Assembly: GCF_963678635.1 (NCBI RefSeq)
Contig: NC_087063.1
Coordinates: 42,548,759 to 42,612,758 of the forward strand
From: Symsagittifera roscoffensis
Lineage: Eukaryota > Xenacoelomorpha > Acoela > Convolutidae
Length of the DNA: 64,000 nucleotides
Reading direction: 5' to 3'
Part shown: positions 44,917-56,081 of the stretch, piece after piece
Layout: every line of letters begins with the position of its first letter
Numbering within the stretch: the first letter of the stretch is position 1
Made by a program: the position numbers and the translations under genes
The notes under the pieces: generated by a model
The model's database searches: none
Seen by the model: the letters and a program-made list of their open reading frames with translations, nothing else
Told to the model about the DNA's origin: nothing

Positions 44917-47293
44917 ATGGAACTGTCTGAGATGGAGTACAGATACAAGTCTGAGCTGTGTCCCACATTTGAGTCGTCACGCTCTTGTCCTGATGGGTCC
45001 GAGTGTGCGTTTGCCCATGGGCTGAAGGAATTGAGGTCAACTGAGAACCCTCTCTATAAGACTCAGATATGCACTGCATATGAACAGGAGGGAAGATGCA
45101 GGTTTATTATACTGTTTTTTTTTTCTGATCCTAAATTTGGTTTTGATTAGAATTATCAGCTACTCTAATATCAGCCTGATTTACGAGTTCTTCTAACTTT
45201 CAGAAATAACGCTAAGCAATCTTTAACTTATACCCAAATAACGCCTTAGTATCGACTAATCCCAAATGTGATTCAATTATCTGTTTTCAACTAATTAAAT
45301 GAAAAGCATTTAAGTGATTAACAGTTGATTGTGCTGTTCAGATTGGGCGATCACTGCTTGTTTGCGCATGGAGAAGACGAAGTCAGGGAACTGGCCCTAC
45401 CCTCTGCTTCTTCATCTCTGCCTCGGCTCACCAGGACTCCAGAGTTGCAAGCGGGCAACAGTCAGATGCATGTGAACGGCGAAAATAATGTAATGAAGTT
45501 GGGTACATTTATGGTTATCGGATTCCACAAAGTTTTCATCACTTATCACTGAGTTGCTCTTGTTTTTGTAGAAAGTGTGCAACTTTTTCCTGAAGTACGG
45601 AAATTGTACTAAAGGGGATAATTGCAGATACTCACACGTCAAGTCTGGAAACATAGTTCCGATGCAATCACTCAGCCAATCAGCTACTGGAAATTCATCG
45701 GAACCGAAAGCCAACGATGCTGCCAAGTTCAAAACGAGAATGTGTGTTCCGTATCAGTACAATAAAATGTGTACTAATAAAGACAACTGTACGTTCGCGC
45801 ATGACGAATCCGAGCTAAGGCAAACTGAGTCGCAAAAAGGGTCGGACAGACCTGGTTTTATGAAAAAGGAGGATTATATGTATAAAACAATGCTGTGCAA
45901 GAACTATGAACAGAAAGGCAGCTGCATAGTTGCTGATATGTGCCGATTTGCTCATGGAAGATTTGAACTGAGACCCAGAGGCTTCAAAGGTTAATGATTT
46001 TTGCATTTTCTGAATTGTTATTCTGAAACGTCAATCGATCATCTCCTGTTCTATCGATTTTTTTTGCTTCAAGAGAAACCATGTAATAAAATGATGACTC
46101 GGGCACGAGATAAAGAAGTAAAAAAAATTGAAAGATATTTTTACAGCAAACCTGGCTGTTAACTGTTAATGTTTTTCCTATTAAGAGTGATGAACGTAAT
46201 GAATACTTTTATATCTAATGGTTTTTTTCAGGCTTAAGATTTGTTCACGCTCAATTGTGATTTTTCTTGGTTTGACTTTTGATATCTTTCTGATTTCATT
46301 TCAGTTCCTTTGTTAAAAGGAAGGCAAACTCCACTATCGAAGAGCAAAAATGTAAAGGTCACGAAAAAGGTGATCGACTTCTAATTCGAAAATGGAATTT
46401 TATCAGATTTCCCAGTGAAATAAAAATTTTACGTATTGATCCACTTTATCAAAAAAGCATCAATCTTAATTTCGTGAAATTCAAAGAGCCTTCAGGGCTA
46501 ATGTTTTTTCTTTAAAAATCGAAAGTTGAAGTTTTTTCAAAAACAATTCAATTTTTTGTTGTTTCCTTGCGTTTATTACTCTTTTCAAACTGTCAGTTGG
46601 TCATGTTTGCTTTTTTTTCCTTTGCAGTCGATAAGTATTGAATGATTTTGGTTTTATGATAACTAATATCCCTCATGTAGTTAACTTTCAGGTGACTTCG
46701 AAGAAAAAGTGAAACAAAACCCAAACTGGAAATGTTCCTTGTGCGACATCTATAAAAGAGAGGGAAACTGTTCCAGAGCTGAGTGCAATTACGCTCATGG
46801 CGAGGGCGAACTGCGTTCTTCGCGCAAAGCCGAAATGCCCGACAAAAACAGCTCCAGATACAAAACTGCAATTTGCAAAGACTGGTCGAACTCGGGCGTG
46901 TGTAGAAACGGTGGGATGTGCAATTTCGCTCACGGAGAGCAGGAGTTAAGAGGAAACAAGCAAGGCGCAGGAGCAGCTTCTATGATGTCTCTAGGAGCTA
47001 CAGAGTTGTTCTCGGAGCACAATCGAGTTGCGTCTCAAATGTATGCATATGACGGTAGTTTTCCAGGAATGTCGAAAGGGAGTGATATGGGAATGCATAT
47101 GCAGTCTGCCATGCAAGGAATGGCAATGCAAGCACGAAAGCGCCCGTTTGAACCTAGTAAACAGACAGCAGTTGCGGAAATGAGTCTTCCGCAGACGACT
47201 GTCTCACCGGACATGAAGATGTTTGCGGAGTTTCTGGAGTTCAAGAAGTTCAAACAGCAGACAGAGGAGATATCTGCATGTGGTTGGTATTGA
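44917..47293 (+). CDS. Seven-finger CCCH zinc-finger RNA-binding protein, four coding exons
   Basis: The exons are 44917-45101, 45342-45489, 45572-45989 and 46692-47293 (total 1,353 bases, 451 codons in frame, GT-AG junctions). An acceptor at about 44909 implies an upstream non-coding exon. There are seven fingers: six are C-x8-C-x5-C-x3-H, and the sixth has x4 in its middle gap. Most have a Y-K-(S/T)-x-(L/I)-C lead-in and F-A-H-G-x-x-E-L-R exit, as in the TTP family and related proteins that bind AU-rich or similar mRNA elements. The second finger is split by intron 1 and reads through correctly (G-R-C-R-L-G-D-H-C). The C-terminus is Met/Gln-rich and ends E-I-S-A-C-G-W-Y. I know no named orthologue with this finger number, so I give no symbol. 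Confidence 0.85.
46175..46625 (+). repeat. Three-copy interspersed repeat, copy B (in CCCH intron 3)
   Basis: It shares with copies A and C the order TTAAGAGT-ATGAACGTA, TTTGTTCACGCTCAATT, GGTCACGAAAAAGGTGATCG, TATTGATCCA and CTTGCGTTTATTAC. It occupies most of the 702-bp third intron of the CCCH gene. Confidence 0.75.
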
Positions 47294-47564
47294 TTCTAGT
47301 AAGCTTCGTTAGTAAATGGAAAAAACGGTAGCATCGCAGTGTAGGCGTATCAATTATCTTATAGTCGTTTAGTTAGTAGGTATTATTCGTTGCTCTATGA
47401 TACTGTTTAGGATTTTGAAATACAATATTTATTTAATAGCAAACAGCTAATCGGTAAATGATATTTTGTGATGTCATCTCATCATTATGTTCAACGATAA
47501 TTTTATTATCGGCAGTGTAATATGCAGATGCAGGGACGTCACAGGCAGCTAATGAAATCTCAAG

Positions 47565-48050
47565 ACTTTTATTAAGAGTAATGTACGTAGTGAAGGCTCT
47601 TATATAGGTCTTGCTGATTTTTTTTCTGGAAAAAGTTCTAAAATTTGTTCACGCTCAATTTTGATTTTTCGCTGTTTGACTTGTGATTTCTTTTGTGAAG
47701 TTCATTGCATTTCTATTGTTAAAAGGAAGGCAAACTTCGCTATCGAACAGCAAAATTGTAAAGGTCACGAAAAACGTGATCGACTTCTAATTTTGAAATT
47801 AAGAATTAATTATCAGATTTCACAGCGAAATAAAAATTATAGCTATTGATCCAATTTTCTCAAATTGGGTTAATTTTAACAAAAAAGTGTTCATCATAAA
47901 TGGTTCTGCTAATTCAAAGAGCTTTAAGGCCAACTAATTTCTTACTCGAAATTCAAAAGTTGAAGATTTTTGAAAAAACAAGCCTTTTTTTATGTTTCCT
48001 TGCGTTCATTACTCCTTTCCAACTGTCAGTTGGCTATGTTATAATGTTTC
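47565..48050 (+). repeat. Three-copy interspersed repeat, copy C
   Basis: This copy lies downstream of the CCCH stop and is closest to copy B (TTTGTTCACGCTCAATTTTG, AAAGGTCACGAAAAACGTGA, AACTGTCAGTTGGCTATG). The short frames 47661-47849 and 47900-48130 fall inside it and are not called. Confidence 0.75.
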
Positions 48051-48439
48051 AATGTCAATTTGCTTCGATGAAAGTTTACATTTATGATCTTTTCATTTCG
48101 ATCATCGGAGCTGCGAAGGTTTTAAGTTAATATACGAAATTATTCTTTAGTTTGTAGTTAATTTTGATTTAGTGTTTGTTACCCTTGCGATAAGCAAGGG
48201 TATTGCAATTGGGTACTTGACTTATTTAAATGAAACTACATTATTTTGGCAGTAAATAGGCGTAGTCCGTTTCTGGGGTTAAATCGTGATTTTGGTCCTG
48301 GTTTCCATCGGTTGAATTTCCGTTTTTTTTCCACCTTGAATTTGTACTACTGCTTTTTTTCGTAAAGCATGGATTCTGTTTTGATTTAGAATTTTTTAAT
48401 ACAATTGAAAAATCTGTAATTTGTCGGTTTTCCAAGTCT

Positions 48440-48935
48440 GATTTTTCTTATTATTATTTTTTTCAATGCAACGGTCTCGGCTTATGTTTTATAGCAAAAT
48501 TATTTTTATTGTGTAGTTTTGTGCGAAAAAATTCCTGTTTGACAAAATCAGTTATAATACATCGTATTTTTTACCTCTTGAGACGCTAGTGTATGGTGTA
48601 TCTGACTTTTTGAGACGCTGGTGTATGGTGTATCTGATTTTTCTTTTTTTTGCGATACAACGGTTTTGGCTTATGTTTTATCGCAAAATCATTTCCTATT
48701 GCGTAGTTTCGAGGCAAAACATTCCTGTTCTACAAAATCAGGTATTATGAAATAGTATTTTTGTTTAATTTAATAATTTTTGAGCCGCTGGCTTATGGTG
48801 TACCTTAATTTTTCTTCGCAAAATCATTTTCTATTGCGTAGTTTCGAGGGAAAAATTTCCTGCTCGAGAAAAGCAAGTATTACGAAGTCAAGTATTATGA
48901 TTTTTACTTGTATGATTTTTTGAGGCGCTTTGGCA
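48440..48935 (+). repeat. ~160-175-bp tandem units, three diverged copies
   Basis: Each unit has GGCTTATGTTTTAT-GCAAAAT (or a shortened form), ATTG-GTAGTTT-G and ATTCCTG-T-ACAAAATCA-GTATTA. TGAG-CGCTGG-TATGGTGTA follows in the first two. Starts are near 48469, 48652 and 48813. A GAGACGCTGGTGTATGGTGT segment is itself duplicated near 48580-48630. Confidence 0.7.
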
Positions 48936-49279
48936 ATTTTTTTCACTGTTCGCTGAAATTTTGTTTCTCGACAACATTTTCACTGATTTCAAAAAAATGG
49001 CTCCAATGAAAGGCCTTCAGAGGTTTTTGAATATTTAAACGTATGGAATATTTGACTCATTTTTTTGAATTTTGTTTTTTTTCTCAGTCGCTACCGTGCC
49101 AAATCTGAGATTAAGGTTTCAATAGCAAGAACAGGTTGTGGGAATCTCTTCTACGTAATCCGGTACGTCCTATTTTTAATCGAAAAAAATTGTGGCCTTA
49201 AAAAGGCTGTTTTTCCCATTTTTTTTTTCTAGTTTACCAGCCAGAGGCTTAACCCGAAAGTTAATTTTTTAAGGTTAAC

Positions 49280-49395
49280 TAGGCTATGGCTATCTTACAA
49301 AGGCTCACCTTGTAAATTGCAGCACACGTGTGATTTGAACCCGCAATCATATGATGGCTGGGAACCATCACTAACGATGCACCACAAAAACTAGC
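49280..49395 (-). other. tRNA-Gly(CCC)-like pseudogene or SINE head
   Basis: Read on the minus strand: GTGGTGCATCGTTAGTG resembles an A box. TGATGG-TTCCCAG-CCATCA is a good anticodon arm with CCC, and GCGGGTTCAAATC is a B box. The T-stem and acceptor stem do not pair, so it is probably not a working tRNA. Confidence 0.45.
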
Positions 49396-49551
49396 CTGCC
49401 AAATCTGAGGTTGAGAGTTCAGTGAAAAAAAACAGGTGGCCAAAATTTTCGTGCAGAATTTTCGGTTTTTACGACTTAGCGGTTTTCTATTTTAGTATCG
49501 CAAGTGGTGCGAAGCTCAGCCTCGCCTCTGTGTTTATAATTCCTATTTTAG

Positions 49552-49679
49552 CTTCTTCGCCTTCGTTAAGTAACAACTACCCAGCCGTGGTTTCTCCGAG
49601 TACGGGTGGTATGGGGGGTGCTCGGGCTCCTATGATGGGCTACCCAGAAAGAAATCAATATTCCTACGACTTTTATTAG
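49552..49679 (+). CDS. Candidate alternative last exon of the CCCH gene
   Basis: After the acceptor TCCTATTTTAG, the frame reads S-S-P-S-L-S-N-N-Y-P-A-V-V-S-P, then G-G-M-G-G-A-R-A-P-M-M-G-Y and stop. Its Ser/Gly/Met/Tyr content fits a CCCH-protein tail. GT dinucleotides in the last codons of exon 4 (near 47279 and 47282) would join it in frame. The acceptor lies inside a dispersed repeat (GCGAAGCTCAGCCTCGCC at about 49509). Alternatively, it is the last exon of an unseen gene. Confidence 0.4.
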
Positions 49680-51339
49680 ACTTCTAGTTATGTTTGTTGT
49701 TCATGCTCATGTCTAAAGTTCCTTTTATATGATATAGTAACAGTATTACATTATCGTTATGTTTATTATCTGTTGAATGTTCTAAATTGCTATACTGTTT
49801 AAAATTTTAAGCTCAAAGTCACAAAAACTGAGATTATGTCCTCTGAATTTATGTTGTATTTAATTTAATTCTCGCACTAAACGTCTTATGATTTTGATAA
49901 TAGTTCCTGTATTATAATTCTATTCGTGTAAAATTATTCAGTATTTGAAGGCACCGTATCAGGACTTTGACTCGTTAAACTAAAGCTTCCTCGCCCTGCA
50001 AAATGTATATCTCTGTATGGAATTTCTTGTTGTACTGCATTTGTGATGAAATTTCGTCATCCATACACTTGTAAAACCACTAATTACACAAATCTAAATG
50101 TCTAGTAAGGGTGGTAGTAGAGCTCCAGCTTTTTAAATAGCGAATGACCATGTCAAAATCCTAGTGTGAATCGATTATTGCTTTATTCTTAACTATGGTG
50201 TTTTTGATGGCATCCGTTTCTCTTGAAAATCCGTCTCAGACCCGCCATGTCAAGTACCATATGATAAGGTTTTCGTCTAGTAAGGTATTACTTGAATTAT
50301 TAAGTTTGCCTGAATGATCTGGGAAAAAGCACTCATTAATTTTTTAAATGGGAATATTGGCACGCCCAATTAATTACAATGAAGACGAATTTTTTCCTAG
50401 CAGAGTGGCAATCTTTGAATCCAAGGTTTTTATTTAAGCATAAATTTCTATATCAGCTCAATGGAAGCGTATTCCTTGGTGTTTTTTTTCGAAAATGAAT
50501 AAAAGTTTGAGTAAATGTGCCACGAATGGTATATTCGAAGAAAGTGCCGGATGCTGTTAGTTCGAGGTTCGTAGTATCTTGAGATTTCTTTTTACACAAG
50601 GGAACCGTAGTGTTGTAGCGCGAAGCAGCTTTTTTCCAACCAAAGTTGCAGTTATTAGTCCTATGTCATCTTGATGATTGAAACTTGCCCCAGATTCTTT
50701 GATATCATTCCTCGTAGAACATGATTTCGGCGTTAACATGAAAATATTTTTGCTGAACAATTAAATTTGAAACAAACTGCGGATTTATTAAAACATGTTC
50801 GGAATCAAAATGAGTTCAAAGAATGCTCGAACAAAGTGAAAGCTGCGCCATTTGAACGCAATTTTCATGTCGATTTAATCATATCAAAAGTTAGAACGCA
50901 ATTTTCATGTCGAAATAACCCTATCAAATGTGCACATCACTCTTATTCAAAAAGTCAAGAGTTCAAAACTCGAAGAAGTCAAAACTTTAGTTTGAAAGCA
51001 TGAAAAAAAAGTGCAGTTACTGCCCCACCCCAAAGCCTCTCAGACTGGGTACACCCGTGTGGAGGGAGGGGAATGAGGGAAAGAGCAAAATTATTGTAGT
51101 TTTGGCCTCTGACACCCCCCAAAATATGGGATTTCCACGGTGGCTATAAGTTTTTAAAAATGCTTTTTTTTAAATCAATTAAAAATGCACGAATATACCG
51201 ACAATTTGGATAAAATTATGCCAACTTTTTAAAATTACGAAAGAGTTAAATGAGCAAGTGCGTATAAATAATCAACAACATGGTCTTTGTTAAAGTTGCT
51301 GGAAATTATTTGGATTTTAGCATGAATAGCGCGATATTT
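49680..51339. other. Unassigned DNA
   Basis: No gene is supported. A ~40-bp imperfect duplication (GAACGCAATTTTCATGTCGA at about 50857 and 50895) is present. The two frames at 50557-50760 (-) and 50767-51003 (+) are unrecognised. Confidence 0.4.
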
Positions 51340-52673
51340 CTTCCGACCATGGCTCTGTGTCACCTCATAGCCTTCAAAATGCTCAACTTCTGATTTGTGG
51401 GGTCCAATCCAATCTTTTTAGAAAAGTGAAGAGGCTGGGGTGGCTCCCTTGGAATAAAGCAGTCACTCCGAGATGCCAATCTCCTTCAACGGTGTTTTTA
51501 TTTCGGATCAATCCAATCGCTGCTTCTGCGAATGGTTCCAGAGATTCAGAGAAAACAAGGGCTGCCTACTGTTTTGTCCTATTGTTTCCCCTTTAATGTA
51601 ACTCCTCTGGAAGTATGAATTAACACCGTCAGTTTAATCTACCACCCATTGCTCGAGATCTAAACAAGATCACATGCTCTATTTCCTGAAGAACGCTCTC
51701 AAACGGTTGTTCGACTAAATCAGTTGGAACAAAACTTGAGGCTCATATTAAACGGAGAGCCAGGCTCAGTTCACAATTGTTTTCATACACTTTTTTCAAA
51801 TCGAGCTCATTTGTTTCGCATGAAATTGCTTGGCAGAGGTGAAAGTAACAGCTTTTGATCGAGGACCCTGGGTATGCATTTGCGAAAGCATTAACGGTGG
51901 CTCGTTCAAAATCGGTAAGAATCCTTCAGGGCTGCGCATTGTTCGAGACAGTATAAATAGCTTTCAGGATCTTTGCGTATGTTTGTTCCGTTTTGTTTGG
52001 AAGTAGAATATATATTCAAGACGAGTAGAACCATCAATTTGAATATGTACAGTATAAAGCTGGTAAAATTGCATCGGGCAAGTTTTGAATGTGCCGCTGC
52101 AAAGCCAGAGAGAATTGAGAACTTAGAGGGCATGAGCGTTATCCCGGTCAACAAAGATTAAAATTCATTCAGGATCCATGACTCCACTGTCGCATAAACA
52201 AAAATTAGTATACTCCGTTTGAGTTACAAAATGTCTGTCTTAATGATTGGGGCAGATAGAGCCAGATTCTGTTTGTGGCGGTTAAGAGTTCTGTTAATTG
52301 CTGCTCAACTGGTCGAGGATAACCGAACTGCTTTATCGTCTGATGCTTCCTGGAGACAAGTGGCATTGATACTGCTATAAACAGGTGCTGTTTGATGCTT
52401 GGCCTCTTTTTTCATTTAATACACGATCTGGTTCTCTTCAATTGTTCATGGTCTAACATCGTGGATATGTTCGTTTTCGGTAGATACCAGTTCATCTCCA
52501 GTGGTTACAGCGAGCATTCGGCGCTTGTGGAAACTGTATCTCACGCATCTCCAGTTTTCTTGTTTTGTTTGCTTTTTCGTGAAATCGTGTCCGTCAACAA
52601 TCAGCGGTTTTTTGTTTCGTTGAGATTTTTCCCACATAATTTGATTCATAATAGTTGAGTTGTATGATTGCAC
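51340..52673 (-). pseudogene. FLYWCH zinc finger / MULE transposase fossil
   Basis: On the minus strand the 5' part (52673-52446) reads D-G-H-D-F-T-K-K-Q-T-K-Q-E-N-W-R-C, later N-E-H-I-H-D. This is a FLYWCH-type finger with W-R-C and H-x-H visible but its second Cys not evident. Downstream, in other frames, lie G-T-F-K-T-C-P-M-Q-F-Y-Q-L-Y-T (about 52095-52045) and T-D-F-E-R-A-T-V-N-A-F then C-Y-F-H-L-C-Q (about 51920-51830). These are the D-G-T-F and D-F-E blocks of MULE transposases. V-E-G-D-W-H-L-G-V near 51480 and H-P-S-L-F-T-F-L-K-R-L near 51420 match the C-terminal part. Several stops and frame changes separate them, so it is a dead copy. Confidence 0.7.
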
Positions 52674-52784
52674 AGAAAAAAATTAAACAATGATTAGAAG
52701 CAAAATAAAATTTTTAGTGTTTAGTTCTGTTTCAATAGGGTGAATTGCGGATTAGTGTCAAAATTTTGCGTTTAATTGACAAAC

Positions 52785-53207
52785 TGTGAAATCACTACAT
52801 GACGTCATGCATTCTTATGCTATAATAGATAACATAATTAACCTTCTTAATGAAATGAAGTTCATACATCTATATTTATTTAACTATGTAAATATTGATG
52901 GTAATTAATACCAATCATAGGAGATTTAGACCGAGCTAGTAATCAATTGGGTAGACTTGAAGAGAATAAAATATTAGAATCATGATCTAACTTGCGCCGA
53001 TCGACTAGCGATATTCAGAAGTTAAGAACCGAATCCTGCGTCCTTAAAAGCAAGATAAGTCTTAACCGCTCGAGACACATAAATTATGAATACAATTCAA
53101 TAATAATTGATAGCCAGTAGCGCTAATTACTATCCGAACAGCTTACAACATTAACAATAAACGACGATATAGTTGTCCACAGCCATCCGAAGGGACACTA
53201 TATCACA
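52785..53207 (+). repeat. 5' LTR (423 bp)
   Basis: It begins TGTGA and ends TCACA, the expected inverted ends. Differences from the 3' LTR are an A/C near position 6, G/C in GAGCTA(G/C)TAATC, C/T in GAGACA(C/T)ATAAA and T/C in TATAG(T/C)TGTCC. A CRE-like TGACGTCA sits ~17 bases from the start and may be a promoter element. No indels separate the LTRs. Confidence 0.95.
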
Positions 53208-53225
53208 TGGTGACTGTCGCGGAAG
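53208..53225 (+). other. Primer-binding site
   Basis: TGGTGACTGTCGCGGAAG directly abuts the 5' LTR and starts with TGG, complementary to the CCA end of a tRNA. I cannot name the tRNA from sequence alone. Confidence 0.7.
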
Positions 53226-53847
53226 ATTCTACTTCTTGATTCACCAAAAGTCATCGGCACATGCAATCTTCATCACACGAGCGGACAACGACAACCGCAC
53301 TTTGCTGAAACAGAACAGGGCAACACAACCCGTTTCACCCAGCAACGCTCAGATGTGGAAAGCAGAGCAACATTCAGCGAATAACTGAGACAGACAGGGA
53401 GAAAAAGAAGACAGCCTCAACTTCTCAACATCTCCGGGCTGAAAGTTTCTCCAATCTACAGAAGCAGATGTGGATTGTGACCTACAACATCACTACTTCT
53501 TGTTCCAGTCAGAAGGCAGGGCAGCTGAGCTACTGACAAGGCAGACAAAGAAAGCAAATCTACAGGTTTTTCAACAATCAACAAAAACAGTTAGTTAAAA
53601 CAAAACTGGAAACTCAAACCTGCAGTAAATTGATATAATTATCATTAAGTTTCCCCACCATAGAAGTCAAGTAACGGAACCTTTAGCACAACCATATAAT
53701 TGCATCAATAAATCTGATCAGTGATACTACTAGCTTTCTTTAAGAGCTAATTTATATAGCAAACTCCCTAGTGTTCCCCCTAAATTGAATAACTGCTGTA
53801 TCTTATCATCAACTGTATCATCCTGATATTCATTTGACTGTAATACG
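53226..53847 (+). other. Gypsy leader (untranslated)
   Basis: About 620 bases between the primer-binding site and the gag ATG. No convincing coding frame; a packaging signal would be expected here but is not recognisable by eye. Confidence 0.6.
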
Positions 53848-55145
53848 ATGGCACACGCGCAAGTTTCGGTCGAACCCTATGGAGGAACGGAAAAAGAAGA
53901 CTTTTCAGAATTCGAGCAACTTTTTCAAGGCAACATCGGAGTAGCAGCGATACCAAACGCACAACAAGCGAACTTCTTGCAACTGCACCTACGAGACAAC
54001 GCGCTGCGATTCTACCAGACACTAGGACCAGCAACTCGAGCGAACGTTCCCGCGAGTCTCATAGCCGTAAGGGATCACTTTTGCAACCCCCAACTTCAAG
54101 AAATCCACGTTTTGAATTTAGAACAACTGCGATTCAACACGAAAACAGATACCCCAGAGAATTTCTTGGTCAACTTAACGAGAAAAGCGCAGCTAGCGTA
54201 TCCGACACCAGATTTGCCAGCTGTCGCCCCAATTGATCCTGCAATAATTGGAGCACCTGCAGCAGCAGAAGCAGTACGATTCCACCGAGAAACTGCTCAA
54301 AGGCAAGAAAGGATAGATGCTGTACATGACAACCGAAATGAACAAACTAAACGACTGTTCATTAAGGGAATGCCAGGCTGGCTGCGATCAAAACTGATGG
54401 AACAACCACCTGCAACTACAGTTCAGGAACTGTGCAACCTGACCAAGAAGCAAATCGCCATTCGTGAGATTTGCCGAAAAGACGATTACTCGGAAGACGG
54501 ATTTAACGAAATAAACGACAAAGTCTCAGAAAATTTAATAAGCGCTATCACAAAATTGTCCACAAATCAGGAAAAAATGGAGAAGCAGCTTAACGAAATG
54601 AGATCACAAATAACTGAGCAGTCGAATAAACAATCGAATCCGCTCCCCGAACAAAATCGGAACAACAACAGTCAGAGTGATCAGTATAGTGGCTATCAGC
54701 CAAACCAAAATAATGGGTATGGACAACAGCGAAGCAACAGAGGCGGAAGACGTAGAAATATTTGGCAAAATAAATTTGATTTCAACAATACTCAGCCAAA
54801 CTTTCACAATATGCCACCAGTTGCACAACAGCCATATTCGCAATTGTACCCTCAAAATCAGCAGTACCCAAACATGTACCAAAATCAACAGCCAATGGTT
54901 CAAATGCATCCATCAGCACAGTTCCAACAGTCCCAGAAATATCCGACGCAACAATTTGTCGCAATCAAATGCCTCAAGCTGAAACGCAAAATCCCAACGG
55001 ACCTTTTGGACCAATGGTGCGATCATCAGCCAAATTTTGTGACGTTTGTGGAAAATTTAACCACACAGCAAGTCAATGCTGGTGGCGACAGAAACAACAA
55101 GGACGCGGACAAAATTTCCCGTTTCCAAACGAGCCAAAAAACTAA
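53848..55145 (+). pseudogene. gag: Gypsy gag (capsid and zinc knuckle), frame slip near 54955
   Basis: From the ATG at 53848, the capsid-like region has L-H-L-R-D-N-A-L-R-F-Y-Q-T-L, then A-V-R-D-H-F and L-E-Q-L-R-F-N. A coiled-coil-like stretch and a long Gln/Asn-rich tail (roughly residues 255-365) follow. The expected CCHC zinc knuckle, CDVCGKFNHTASQC, is at 55038-55079 but in the next frame (positions divisible by 3). The reading frame has therefore slipped near 54955. The unshifted frame ends uselessly at 55170. The knuckle frame ends at the TAA TAA of 55143-55148, directly after the slippery site. Gag forms the virus-like particle and binds element RNA. Confidence 0.85.
55136..55142 (+). 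promoter_or_regulatory. -1 ribosomal frameshift slippery site (A AAA AAC)
   Basis: In the zinc-knuckle frame the codons read CCA AAA AAC TAA. The heptamer A-AAA-AAC fits X-XXY-YYZ exactly and ends one base before the stop. A -1 slip puts the ribosome in the frame of the protease (next codons CTA ATA AAG). Gypsy elements commonly express pol this way. No downstream pseudoknot was checked. Confidence 0.8.
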
Positions 55146-55825
55146 TAAAGCCACTGAGTCAGCCCCCTAAATCATCGAAATCACCTAAATCATCACCTAA
55201 CGAACTTTTCCAACCTGATGAGATACTTAGCCTTTACGCAATAATCCCTGCGGAAGGAACAGTACTGACGTACACGAAATTACGTTTCTCATCGGGATTA
55301 CAACGTAGAGCCCTGGTCGATACAGGAGCCTGCGCAAATGTTATCTCAAAACAGACATTTGAAGACCTAAAAGAAGAAAAATCGCTATTTCGCCCTCATG
55401 AAGTAAATGAACCCAAACTGAAGAGAGTTAGAATGGCAGGAGGACAGCAAGTCTCCATTGAAACTGAAGTAACGTTAGAATTCCGATTGGCAGACATGAT
55501 CTTTATAGAATCATTTCTCGTTCTTCATGCAGCCAATTCAATAATTCTAGGAAATCCTTTCTATAAAAAACATCATATTCATGTCTGTCCGAAGTATAAT
55601 CTACTGCATTTCAAAGACATGACCCTTCAAATCAACGAAATAAAACCTCCAAACGAGCCAAGAAGAGTCAATAGAGTGAAAAAATTCCCTTTGCTTCTGA
55701 CAAAACGTCAAACAATAGCCCCGCATCAGACAATTCTTGTAGAATGCCAGCTAGAGAACACATGTCAAGACATGGAAAAAACTACCGGAATCGTGATTCC
55801 AGCTCAGGAATTTGAAGAAAACTGA
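55142..55825 (+). pseudogene. pol: Gypsy protease region
   Basis: The -1 frame runs to a TGA at 55823. The aspartic protease active site is A-L-V-D-T-G-A-C-A-N-V-I (Asp codon at 55319). Then L-V-L-H-A-A-N-S-I-I-L-G-N-P-F fits the second conserved block of retropepsins. The protease cuts the Gag-Pol polyprotein. The stop at 55823 comes from a frame slip: the next pol frame starts at about 55812 and overlaps it by 14 bases. Confidence 0.85.
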
Positions 55826-56081
55826 AATTGCGTTCACTTCTTCAATAAGCGAAGTGCTGAAAAACAACCTGTTGTATATCACAGCGTTTAACATTAACGA
55901 TCATCACATTACTTTGCCTTTCAAAACCGAAATTGGGAAATTTTCAATTCTGACTCTGAAAGAAGCAGAAAATTTATTCCCCATCGAACCTGAAATGATT
56001 GCATTTGCAAAAATGAACCACCCAGACGATATTGAAATGGGCATTAATGAGCTAATTCAACAATCGTGTGATAGTCAGTAG
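55812..56081 (+). pseudogene. pol: Gypsy pol connector (protease to RT)
   Basis: This 89-codon frame has no recognised domain and starts without ATG. It ends at a TAG (56079-56081), after which the same frame opens into RT, so it is one pol segment cut by a stop. Confidence 0.7.

Noticed and set aside
49280-49395. Functional tRNA-Gly(CCC)
   Set aside because: The anticodon arm and B box are good, but the T-stem and acceptor stem do not pair.
53173-53388. 71-codon frame spanning the 5' LTR end and primer-binding site
   Set aside because: It crosses the LTR boundary and has no family resemblance.
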